Origin: a virus
Length of the DNA stretch: 25,870 bases
Virus record (IMG/VR): IMGVR_UViG_3300013093_002126
Span: 1-25,870 of that record
Reading direction: 5' to 3' (one strand)
Position numbers and translations under genes: made by a program. Position 1 is the first letter of the stretch. Every line of letters begins with the position of its first letter. This document shows positions 8,920-15,512 of this stretch, piece by piece. The notes beneath the pieces are model-generated. The model ran no database searches, was not told the origin of the DNA, and saw only the letters and a program-made list of their open reading frames with translations.

Positions 8920-11502
8920 TTAATGTGCTGTTACTGATACGGTGATCGTATTAGAGCCAACATTCAACCCAATATTTCCTGAATGGGATCCTGACACTAC
9001 TGGAATATTATTAACTGTAATTGTGGTATTGGGATTATTGGTTGTGGGAGTAACTGTAACGAAACTTGTGCCATAATCCACACTGTCAGTGTAACTGGTT
9101 GTGTTGGCAGCAAATGACGGAGTCAGTGTGCCATTGGATATGGTCAAATTACTAAGTAAAGCACCAGTTGCTGGAGAAAATAAATTGACCAATGATACAC
9201 CATTGGGACTTCCTAGCCCCGTTGCTGCATCCCAGCCTGTGGTTGCGCTGTATCCCTGTGTGGCTGGAGCTCCTGGCGCAAGCACACTGTTGATTATATC
9301 TGGTGGTAATACATAGACATTAATTATATCATCAATGTTTACCGTCAATTGACCATTTGAATTTACATTTTCAAGAGTTATTCCAAACTGCCATAAACCG
9401 TATTGATCTGCGGTCACTGTGGTGCTCAAATTATATGGGTCTGAATTAGCTGTTTGCCCGTCGATGATTTTAATAACATTGCCATCGGGCCCTGCCCTAT
9501 AGAAATAAACGGCATCGCCTAATGAATTAAAAATTGTATCAGATATGGTAATCACAGACCCTATAGGGACCACTGGAGTATTTGGTGGGTACCATGTGAT
9601 GGTGTTGTTTGAAGTAAGTGTTATCCCTGTACTACATTTTTCAGTGGTTATGTTAGCAGGATTGGCCCTAAAAATCATTAGTTTGTTTGGTTCTAACGCC
9701 GCACCGGCAATAGGATAGAATGAGGCATATATTTCACCTGTTCCTAGAATATTTAAGTTCACAGATGCTGTTAATGGCCATGTCGATCCTTGAACAGATG
9801 CTGAATTAACGTATGGCCCTGGTGCTATATTTTGTAGCACTTCTAAAAAACCACCAAGAGAACCAGGAACATTATAAACAGTGGCTGACGCTGTAACGGT
9901 GGTGCCTTGTATTACTGTGGGAGGATTTATAGAATTTCCCAATGATGTTGACAAATCAACCTTTGTAGGAGCAATGGCATTATTTCCAGAAATTACATCG
10001 TAGAATGAGCCAAGATTGTTGTACAGTTTATTATGTACAAAACCTATGTTAGATCCAGTTAGAGCATTGATCCTGGCAATTAATCCTGCCCATAAAGGCG
10101 ATACCGCACTGGTTCCGCCAAACTGTACACGCTGACCATTTACATAAAATATATATCCACTACCTGGATCTGCGTTTCCTGAAATATCTGGTATACCTCT
10201 TCCTATAAAATTGATAGCATCAAATGCTCCACTGGTCAAGGTCACAGGAGATTGATTGCCATTATTATATTCGGTATATTGAATGCCGTTTTGATAAACT
10301 GGTACAGCATATTTTCTGCTTATGCCTCCGCCTGATCCAGAAAATGGTGACACTCCGACTATTGCTGGGTTATTCCATACCGTTTCATTAGAAATATTGC
10401 CAGAACCGTCTATTTGTAAAGATGTGCCTCCGCAACTCAATACCAAAGGATGACTAGAAGGAAAATTTACCGATAAAGGAATCCATCCCTGTGGATAATT
10501 GTTACCAAAAATAGATAGGTTGGCAGCCCCGGTATCACCACTGCTAACGCATACTGTGATTCCTTTGACCACAGCTTGATTTAATACTGTATCATAAGCT
10601 GCAAGATCTTGAGCAGTTACAAACCATTCAGGACCGGCCCAGCTTATGCTTACCACACTTGGTCGGTTTATTGAATCGTTTATTGCGGCACTTATAGCAT
10701 CAATAAAACCTTGAGTGGTGTTTATACTAAAATATATCGCCAAAGTGGCACTGGGAGCAACGGCTCCTGCTACAAATATATCCAACATCACTTCATTAGA
10801 AGCTCCGTTTACTATGGTATTTGTAGGAGGATCTGCCCAAAAACTATTGGTACCACCATCTACTGATACATCAATAATGGTTGGTGCCGATAATCCTACA
10901 GCATTAAAACTTGTCTGTACATCTGATGTTAGGTAGCCTCCGCCTAATTCAATAATACCTATACATTGCCCTGCTCCAGTGCTGGCAGGAAAATTATAGG
11001 CAGTTGCTACTTGTAGAGGTGTTAGTGGCACCTTTCCGCCGGGAGATGATTCAGGAGATGCAACAGCAAGATGTGGTTTATACCAGGCAGTTTCGTTGAG
11101 CCCAACAACATGCTCTACTATAGAATCTATCTCCGTAGGTATTATTAAATTGCCTGAATATGTTGTATAGGTCCTGTTATTTTTATCAGTATCAGAATGT
11201 AAAACTATTCTAAACAGTGTGTTGAATTGTTCTACTGTCCCGGATAATTTTACCAGGGCTGCACCTGTATTTGACTCTACAACTGTTAAATTGTTGGTTT
11301 GAGCAAATGCCAATACTGCGTTGATATCAGCTGATACTGTGCCAAATTGGTATGTAAATTCCTCATGGCTTAATGTATCACTAATCTCACCATTGACAAT
11401 GGCATCGGCATACTCTTTGAGAGTCATGCCGTTATCGTGAGTATCTCTTCGGAGATATAAACTAACTGTTAATTGATCTGTAAGGGGTTTTGCGGGTTTC
11501 AT
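8920..11502 (-). CDS. Sedolisin-family (S53) peptidase with truncated cadherin-like tail
   Basis: An 860-residue protein. Residues 1-140 are a pro-kumamolisin activation domain, followed by a linker and the peptidase domain from about 158. The S53 catalytic set is complete: Glu237 and Asp241 in E-V-M-L-D, oxyanion Asp323 in SSGDTG, and nucleophile Ser465 in GGTSAVSP. Both calcium-site motifs exist, YDVISGNN (Asp502) and GWDAATGLG (Asp758). They are about 256 residues apart, whereas in kumamolisin the matching residues (316 and 338) are 22 apart, so a beta-rich insert of roughly 240 residues splits the site. Residues 780-860 are a cadherin-like beta-sandwich cut off before its last strand. No signal peptide. 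Next in the operon is the esterase/cadherin protein. Family members are acid-active, self-activating endopeptidases. Here it may sit in the virion and process itself, its neighbour or a host-surface protein, by inference. Confidence 0.85.
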   Translation of the reverse strand: MKPAKPLTDQLTVSLYLRRDTHDNGMTLKEYADAIVNGEISDTLSHEEFTYQFGTVSADINAVLAFAQTNNLTVVESNTGAALVKLSGTVEQFNTLFRIVLHSDTDKNNRTYTTYSGNLIIPTEIDSIVEHVVGLNETAWYKPHLAVASPESSPGGKVPLTPLQVATAYNFPASTGAGQCIGIIELGGGYLTSDVQTSFNAVGLSAPTIIDVSVDGGTNSFWADPPTNTIVNGASNEVMLDIFVAGAVAPSATLAIYFSINTTQGFIDAISAAINDSINRPSVVSISWAGPEWFVTAQDLAAYDTVLNQAVVKGITVCVSSGDTGAANLSIFGNNYPQGWIPLSVNFPSSHPLVLSCGGTSLQIDGSGNISNETVWNNPAIVGVSPFSGSGGGISRKYAVPVYQNGIQYTEYNNGNQSPVTLTSGAFDAINFIGRGIPDISGNADPGSGYIFYVNGQRVQFGGTSAVSPLWAGLIARINALTGSNIGFVHNKLYNNLGSFYDVISGNNAIAPTKVDLSTSLGNSINPPTVIQGTTVTASATVYNVPGSLGGFLEVLQNIAPGPYVNSASVQGSTWPLTASVNLNILGTGEIYASFYPIAGAALEPNKLMIFRANPANITTEKCSTGITLTSNNTITWYPPNTPVVPIGSVITISDTIFNSLGDAVYFYRAGPDGNVIKIIDGQTANSDPYNLSTTVTADQYGLWQFGITLENVNSNGQLTVNIDDIINVYVLPPDIINSVLAPGAPATQGYSATTGWDAATGLGSPNGVSLVNLFSPATGALLSNLTISNGTLTPSFAANTTSYTDSVDYGTSFVTVTPTTNNPNTTITVNNIPVVSGSHSGNIGLNVGSNTITVSVTAH

Positions 11503-11525
11503 TTACTATATTTACCGCACAGCAA

Positions 11526-11753
11526 TTAATGTAGTGTTCTGTTGTCCAGCATGTTGAGGTCATCAATTCCATACATTTGTAGTATTAATGCTACTTCATC
11601 GGGGATATTGTCCATCATGTGCTCAGGAACAGTCATACTTACAAGTTCCCCATCGGGCCCGATAACAAAGCTGAAATCATCTGGACCAAGTTCGTCTGTT
11701 TCTTTTATTTCTAGTTCTTCTACAATAAAATCTGTATTAGGATTATTAGCCAT
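11526..11753 (-). CDS. Small acidic protein, unknown function
   Basis: A 75-residue acidic protein, rich in Asp/Glu, containing GPDDFSFVIGPDGELVSMTVPE, then a helical tail that includes D-E-V-A-L-I-L-Q-M-Y-G-I-D. I do not recognise a named family. The start ATG at 11753 is preceded by GGAG at a suitable distance (GTGGAGTAAGAAATG). It ends 23 bases before the sedolisin start, so it heads the adhesin operon. Its acidity and position could suit a small chaperone or a structural accessory of the large proteins downstream, but nothing in the sequence proves that. Confidence 0.7.
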   Translation of the reverse strand: MANNPNTDFIVEELEIKETDELGPDDFSFVIGPDGELVSMTVPEHMMDNIPDEVALILQMYGIDDLNMLDNRTLH

Positions 11754-11768
11754 TTCTTACTCCACGGT

Positions 11769-11774
11769 ATTATA
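11769..11774 (-). promoter_or_regulatory. Candidate -10 (TATAAT) upstream of the adhesin operon
   Basis: The minus strand reads TATAAT 15 bases before the ATG of the 75-residue gene. No good -35 is found at 16-18 bp; the region there is A-rich and holds the palindrome GATAGT-TTTT-ACTATC at 11783-11798. A transcript would start near 11762 with a leader of about nine bases that still includes GGAG. This may be a weak or activator-dependent promoter. Virion-type genes would more typically use a phage late promoter, and no clear TATAAATA is seen here. Confidence 0.35.
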
Positions 11775-11782
11775 ATTTTTTT

Positions 11783-11798
11783 GATAGTTTTTACTATC
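11783..11798. repeat. Perfect 6-bp inverted repeat, T4/A4 loop
   Basis: GATAGT-TTTT-ACTATC is a perfect palindrome between the superoxide dismutase stop and the 75-residue gene. On the minus strand it is followed by A residues rather than T residues, so it does not have the form of a rho-independent terminator for the genes here. It lies just upstream of the candidate -10 and might be an operator. Confidence 0.4.
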
Positions 11799-11820
11799 TT
11801 GATACGCTGACTGCTATAAT

Positions 11821-11826
11821 CCTCCT
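11821..11826 (-). other. Orphan Shine-Dalgarno sequence AGGAGG
   Basis: Four bases after the superoxide dismutase stop the minus strand carries a perfect AGGAGG. No ATG, GTG or TTG follows at ribosome-binding distance, and the following triplets reach a stop within about nine codons. It may be a remnant of a deleted gene or an mRNA element. It could also be chance. Confidence 0.4.
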
Positions 11827-11829
11827 GTA

Positions 11830-12402
11830 TTATGTTTTAGTCATATTTAATCTGTCGTTAATAACTTTCCAGTTAATTATGCGCCAGACATTTTTCAAGT
11901 ATCGAGCCTTGTCAGCTTGATAATCAAGGCTCCAACTATGCTCCCACCAATCTATTAGTAATACAATATCATTTTTAATTGCGTGATTTGTAATGGTTTT
12001 TATCTGACCGTTGCGAGCCAAATACACCCAACCTGATCCTTGTATCCCCATAGCAACAGTTTCAACTTTTTCTTTTAAATCATCTAAATTGTTGTAGTGT
12101 TGTTCAATAAATTCCAGGCTAGCACCAAATGGACGATTTGAACCACTAGGCGGCATTAGTTGTGGAAAAAAGATGTTGTGTAAAAACGCACCTGCTTTGT
12201 TAAAGTCGGGATCACCTTCATCTTTATTATAACGATCTACATAGCCTTTAGCAAGTTTACCGTAATGGTAATCTATGCTAGCTTTACTCAAAACGGGTGC
12301 TAGGTCGTCACGGCCATAGGGTAAATACTCAAGTGTTAATTTATCTTTGTTTGATTCAGCTAGTATAATCAACTGTCGAATCTCTGGTAATGTTTTTTGC
12401 AT
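11830..12402 (-). CDS. Fe/Mn superoxide dismutase
   Basis: A 190-residue protein, close to the usual length for the Fe/Mn family, which converts superoxide to oxygen and hydrogen peroxide. The four metal ligands are present: His46 (in D-Y-H-Y-G-K), His75 (in A-F-L-H-N), Asp151 and His155 (in LLIDWWEHSW). The second-shell tyrosine (Tyr54) and the G-S-G-W motif (122-125) are also there. The position of the outer-sphere Gln of MnSOD (Gln146 in E. coli) appears to be His140, as in some mycobacterial-type iron enzymes. The second His of the usual HHxKHH is Tyr47. I chose the ATG at 12402 over an upstream GTG at 12432 because the likely promoter lies between them. No Shine-Dalgarno is visible. Probably an auxiliary gene protecting infected cells; it could also be a structural relic of the fold. 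Confidence 0.85.
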   Translation of the reverse strand: MQKTLPEIRQLIILAESNKDKLTLEYLPYGRDDLAPVLSKASIDYHYGKLAKGYVDRYNKDEGDPDFNKAGAFLHNIFFPQLMPPSGSNRPFGASLEFIEQHYNNLDDLKEKVETVAMGIQGSGWVYLARNGQIKTITNHAIKNDIVLLIDWWEHSWSLDYQADKARYLKNVWRIINWKVINDRLNMTKT

Positions 12403-12412
12403 ACAGATATTT

Positions 12413-12441
12413 ATTATGGTTAAATAAAACACTTATGTAAA
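12413..12441 (-). promoter_or_regulatory. Sigma70-like promoter of the superoxide dismutase gene
   Basis: The minus strand reads TTTACA (12441-12436), a 17-bp spacer, and CATAAT (12418-12413), five of six matches at each box. Initiation 6-7 bases further would fall near 12406, only about four bases before the ATG at 12402, so the mRNA would be almost leaderless. That fits the lack of a Shine-Dalgarno sequence. Confidence 0.55.
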
Positions 12442-12454
12442 AGGAAGTTTAAAA

Positions 12455-12751
12455 ATGGAAATTATTATCGCTATTGCAATCGTAGCAATCGGAGTTGCGG
12501 TTTGGTTTAATCGCAAGGCTCCTGCTAAACCAATGGTTGAAGCAGAAACTTATTCTGACAACGGCATTAAGTTTGCTGTTAAAGAAGAAGCTCCTGCTAC
12601 TGCTCCTGTAGTTGAAGCACCAGCCACTGTGGTCGAAGAAGCACCTGCCAAAAAGACTCGTGCGCCTAGAGCCGCTAAACCCAAGGCACCTAAGGTTGCT
12701 AAAGCACCTAAGGCACCTGCAAAGAAAGCCGCACGTTCAAAGAAGGCCTAA
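12455..12751 (+). CDS. Membrane-anchored Ala/Pro/Lys-rich protein
   Basis: A 98-residue protein and the only convincing plus-strand gene in the window. AAGGAAG lies nine bases before the ATG. Residues 2-17 (EIIIAIAIVAIGVAVW) form one transmembrane or signal-anchor helix. An acidic, Ala/Pro/Glu-rich middle follows (30-65), then a strongly basic tail of A-P-K, K-A-P and A-K-K repeats (65-98) like the C-terminus of histone H1 or bacterial HU-like DNA-binding tails. The topology suggests a membrane-tethered polycation that could hold DNA, RNA or an acidic surface at the membrane. No family is recognised. Its 3' end overlaps the 3' end of the convergent uvsE gene by 15 bases. Codon use is high in GCT, GCA and CCT. 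No clear promoter was found; a TTAAATA stretch at 12420-12426 is only a weak late-promoter resemblance. Confidence 0.8.
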   Translation: MEIIIAIAIVAIGVAVWFNRKAPAKPMVEAETYSDNGIKFAVKEEAPATAPVVEAPATVVEEAPAKKTRAPRAAKPKAPKVAKAPKAPAKKAARSKKA

Positions 12752-13765
12752 AGCCTGACCTTGCCGGGCCAGTTCAAAGCTAGCCAGGTTCTTGCCCTTA
12801 GCTTCGCACATGATATCATGTGTGCCTAAAAAGCTCAGTGCCCATTCGTTTACTGCTGTATTCCAGTAGAAATCTGAGTGTGCTCTGAGCTTGGTCTTTT
12901 TGTATCCATTTTCAAGAAGAATTCTGTGATTGGGAGAATCTGTAGTTGAGTGGTCCACAAGTAGGTCTTCGCGGCTGACAGAGTAATGAAGAGTAGGCCG
13001 CACACCACGCCAAGACTGAACCACCTGATCAACACGGGGGTCCATGGGGGAGATGTACTCGCCTGTTTTAATCCAGTGATGATGAATATCCAAAACGATA
13101 GGAACCACATCACAAATGCTAAGGCAATCATCCAATCCATAACTTATCTCCTCGTTCTCTATGGTGATACAATTTCTTGCTTCAGGCGACAATCGTTTGT
13201 ATGCCCTGCGTATACCGTCAGGACCTTGACGACCTGCAATATGTACATTAATTTTAAAGTCTTGAAACTTTTGTCCATACCCCATCCAACGAGCCATGTT
13301 GGTGTGATACTCAAATTCTTCTATTGAGCGGTTGACGATATCTGGATTATCGCTAGCCAGAACAGTAAACTGGCCAGGATGAAAAGACAAGCGCACATTA
13401 TGTTGCCTAGCAATATTCCCAACTTCTCCAAAATGCTTTTCGAGGTAAGAAACAACATCTGGTCGTCTCCAGAAATCTCTAAAATCATCATGAGTATAAA
13501 CAGGAAGGATATCACTGCCAATCCGTAACATACGAAGGTGTTCATCTAAATTACCTACTCTTTCTACAAGTTTACGAACAGACTCGATGTTTTGTTCCAT
13601 TAAGTCCCACAGTTTTTGTTCTGCTATATCACGACCTTGTCGATTGAGCCAAGCAACAGTTGTACCACCAGTATTATATTGTTTAGCATCATCTGTGGCT
13701 TTAATGCCGTCGCATTGTTCCGGAGTATCAATCCACTTACAAGCAAATCCAATTCGTTTATTCAA
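12737..13765 (-). CDS. uvsE: UV damage endonuclease (UvsE/UVDE family)
   Basis: A 342-residue TIM-barrel endonuclease that nicks DNA 5' to UV photoproducts, starting alternative excision repair. Family motifs in order are the N-terminal R-I-G-F-A-C, N-x-x-H-L-R-M-L-R-I-G-S-D near 73-85, F-H-P-G-Q-F (His129), VHIAG (His175), IENEE (Glu203), LDIHHHW (Asp226, His229), LHYS (His260) and C-E-A-K-G-K (Glu321). These match the metal-binding residues of the Thermus enzyme. The Lys reported to be carboxylated there (K-x-H) is replaced by Thr258. The start is TTG at 13765: an in-frame TAA lies two codons upstream, and MNKRIGFAC fits the family's N-terminus. It overlaps the end of the AbrB-like gene by eight bases, so the two are likely coupled. 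Confidence 0.9.
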   Translation of the reverse strand: MNKRIGFACKWIDTPEQCDGIKATDDAKQYNTGGTTVAWLNRQGRDIAEQKLWDLMEQNIESVRKLVERVGNLDEHLRMLRIGSDILPVYTHDDFRDFWRRPDVVSYLEKHFGEVGNIARQHNVRLSFHPGQFTVLASDNPDIVNRSIEEFEYHTNMARWMGYGQKFQDFKINVHIAGRQGPDGIRRAYKRLSPEARNCITIENEEISYGLDDCLSICDVVPIVLDIHHHWIKTGEYISPMDPRVDQVVQSWRGVRPTLHYSVSREDLLVDHSTTDSPNHRILLENGYKKTKLRAHSDFYWNTAVNEWALSFLGTHDIMCEAKGKNLASFELARQGQALGLL

Positions 13766-13928
13766 TTTTTACTTTCTGTAGGCAGTATGTGCCATCTTGG
13801 TTATTGATCCATTCAATTACATCGCCCTCAACCCAGCCAACTTCTTTTAACATATCTTCAGGAAATGGAAGTATGAACTCATCAGAGTTGTCGGGGTTTT
13901 CTTCAATAGTAACAGTCCATTTAGTCAT
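13758..13928 (-). CDS. AbrB/SpoVT-like small protein
   Basis: A 56-residue protein starting at ATG 13928 (MTKWTVTIEE). The core pattern I-L-P-F-P-x-x-M-L-x-E-V-G-W-x-E-G-D-x-I-x-W resembles the swapped-hairpin AbrB/SpoVT DNA-binding fold, where L-P-x-x-L-x-x-x-x-G-x-x-x-G-D is typical. Similar short proteins occur in cyanophages, as I recall. It may regulate transcription or act as an antitoxin-like partner, but no toxin gene adjoins. A longer frame from 14000 exists but would overlap the preceding gene and its promoter, so I reject it. It is first in a two-gene unit with uvsE. The predicted transcription start coincides with the start codon. Confidence 0.75.
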   Translation of the reverse strand: MTKWTVTIEENPDNSDEFILPFPEDMLKEVGWVEGDVIEWINNQDGTYCLQKVKIE

Positions 13929-13934
13929 AGTATT

Positions 13935-13963
13935 ATTATACACGATATAGTGAATATAGTCAA
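13935..13963 (-). promoter_or_regulatory. Sigma70-like promoter giving a leaderless AbrB-like/uvsE transcript
   Basis: The minus strand reads TTGACT (13963-13958), exactly 17 bp, then TATAAT (13940-13935). The ATG starts at 13928, six bases after the -10, which is where initiation is expected. The -35 overlaps the TGA of the upstream oxygenase gene. A leaderless message for the AbrB-like gene, with uvsE behind it, is the direct prediction. Confidence 0.75.
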
Positions 13964-14553
13964 TCGTTTTGCTTGATTTTATGATACCACCCTGTGGCAA
14001 TATATTTTGGTTGTGTGTAAACAGTTAGGCCTCGATGTGGATGAGTCATGCCCGCTGGCCAAAATACCACAGTTCCTTGAGTTGGTCGAATTTTTCTACG
14101 TTGAAATAAAAATTCAGTTTCGGCTTCACCTTCGGGCATATCATTGAGATAAATCATCCATACTACTTCTCTTGAATAACTTTTTGGACCGTCACCGTTT
14201 TCATAATGCCATTGATGATATCCGCCCATTGGCATGGTTCTTTGTATTTTGAGGTTACATTGATTACTTAATGCTATGTCTGATAGTTGACCAAAATCAG
14301 CAATATAATCGGTCAAACAATCTTGTAACAAGTACAGATACCGTGTACAAAGATCGCTTTTGTTAAATCTAGCGTCTTCTAAAAATAATGCCAGGTCTTT
14401 ACGACCCAGCAATCCATTGCTGAATTGACTGCCGTTATCTTGTATTAGATCCTGTAAACCTGGATCAGCAACAAATGATTCAAAACTATCAATGGTTTCT
14501 TGGCAAACATCAGGTGGCACAAAATTTGGCCAAACACGAATAAAATCTTCCAT
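13960..14553 (-). CDS. 2-oxoglutarate/Fe(II)-dependent oxygenase
   Basis: A 197-residue protein with the double-stranded beta-helix signature of 2OG-Fe(II) oxygenases of the prolyl-4-hydroxylase type. The metal triad is likely His116 and Glu118 (W-H-Y-E-N-G, an H-x-E variant of H-x-D) with a distal His in G-M-T-H-P-H-R-G (170-175). A basic residue in Q-P-K-Y-I-A-T-G-W probably binds 2-oxoglutarate. The core motif V-V-W-M-I-Y-L-N-D, followed by G-E-T/A-E-F, is typical. Members hydroxylate proteins, nucleotides or small molecules; the substrate here is unknown. The start ATG overlaps the stop of the decarboxylase-like gene as TAATG, so the pair is translationally coupled. The pairing suggests sugar or glycan tailoring, but that is inference. 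Confidence 0.85.
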   Translation of the reverse strand: MEDFIRVWPNFVPPDVCQETIDSFESFVADPGLQDLIQDNGSQFSNGLLGRKDLALFLEDARFNKSDLCTRYLYLLQDCLTDYIADFGQLSDIALSNQCNLKIQRTMPMGGYHQWHYENGDGPKSYSREVVWMIYLNDMPEGEAETEFLFQRRKIRPTQGTVVFWPAGMTHPHRGLTVYTQPKYIATGWYHKIKQND

Positions 14554-15485
14554 TACAGCACCGTTTTAAAATACTCAATAGTTTTTTGTAAACCTGCGTC
14601 TAGATCTATTTTTGGTTCCCAATTTAAAATTGTCTTTGATTTAGTTATATCTGGTTTACGTTGTTTGGGATCATCTTGTGGTAAAGGTTGTTGTAGTATA
14701 ATACTGTTGCTACCTGTCAACTGAATAACCTTTTGAGCAAGTTGATTCATTGTAAACTCTCCAGGATTGCCCATATTGAATGGTCCGATAATCTCATCCT
14801 CAGAGTCCATTAGTGCCATCATACCGTCAATTAGGTCATCTACATAACAGAAACTACGTGTTTGTTCTCCGCTGCCATAAACTGTAATTGGTTTACCTTG
14901 TAGTGCTTGTACAATAAAATTACTGACCACACGACCGTCACCTTGTGCCAATCTTGGACCGTATGTATTAAAAATACGTACAATTTTGGCCTTAACAGTA
15001 TGAACACGATAGTAATCCATGAATAGTGTTTCTGCGGCACGTTTACCTTCGTCATAACAACTACGAATGCCTATTGGGTTTACATTACCCCAATATTCTT
15101 CTGTTTGTGGGTGAACATGTGGATCACCGTAGACTTCACTGGTACTGGCCTGTAAAATCTTGGCACCTGTGCGTTTGGCCAACCCTAACAGATTGTAAGC
15201 ACCCAACACACTGGTTTTCATGGTTTGAATAGGATCCCATTGATAGTAAAACGGGCTTGCTGGACAAGCAAGATTGTAAATTTCATCTACTTCGACATAA
15301 AGTGGAAAGCAAACATCTTGACGCATTACTTCAAAGTTTTTCTTATCAAGCAAATGTTCTATATTCTTTTTACTACCTGTAAAATAGTTGTCAACACACA
15401 ACACATGGTGTCCTTCGTTGACTAATCTATCACATAGGTGTGAGCCTAAAAATCCAGCACCGCCGGTTACTAATACTTTTTTCAT
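14553..15485 (-). CDS. UDP-glucuronate decarboxylase-like NAD-dependent sugar epimerase/dehydratase
   Basis: A 310-residue extended short-chain dehydrogenase. The NAD-binding motif is GGAGFLG (8-14), with VDNYFTGS at 31-38. The catalytic residues are in ASTSEVYGD (113-121, Glu117) and [13 protein letters not shown] (Tyr144, Lys148). The sequence around [15 protein letters not shown] and RSCYDEGKR is characteristic of UDP-xylose synthase, which converts UDP-glucuronate to UDP-xylose and CO2. R-S-F-C-Y-V-D-D supplies the expected Arg. Length is normal for the bacterial type. AGGAA precedes the ATG by eight bases. Xylose-type sugars could be used by the glycosyltransferase-like proteins at 24038-25628 or to alter the host envelope. 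A dTDP-glucose dehydratase is a less likely alternative. Confidence 0.88.
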   Translation of the reverse strand: MKKVLVTGGAGFLGSHLCDRLVNEGHHVLCVDNYFTGSKKNIEHLLDKKNFEVMRQDVCFPLYVEVDEIYNLACPASPFYYQWDPIQTMKTSVLGAYNLLGLAKRTGAKILQASTSEVYGDPHVHPQTEEYWGNVNPIGIRSCYDEGKRAAETLFMDYYRVHTVKAKIVRIFNTYGPRLAQGDGRVVSNFIVQALQGKPITVYGSGEQTRSFCYVDDLIDGMMALMDSEDEIIGPFNMGNPGEFTMNQLAQKVIQLTGSNSIILQQPLPQDDPKQRKPDITKSKTILNWEPKIDLDAGLQKTIEYFKTVL

Positions 15486-15512
15486 TATTGATTCCTGTTT
15501 TTATATAAATGA

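Noticed and set aside
8911-11513. AAATATAG motif upstream of both the sedolisin and giant genes as a late promoter
   Set aside because: It lies only three and nine bases from the start codons, too close for a promoter, and A+T-rich spacers make such matches likely.
11783-11798. Rho-independent terminator after sod
   Set aside because: The palindrome is followed by A residues on the minus strand and by TTGATA, not a T-run, on the plus strand.
11811-11820. Plus-strand TGCTATAAT running antisense into sod
   Set aside because: No -35 and no gene downstream on that strand. A chance A+T-rich match cannot be excluded.
12403-12432. GTG start at 12432 extending the superoxide dismutase by ten residues
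   Set aside because: The extension is unlike the family N-terminus and would place the likely -10 inside the coding region.
13929-14000. Longer frame for the AbrB-like gene from 14000
   Set aside because: It would overlap the oxygenase gene and contain the -35 and -10; the added residues show no family resemblance.
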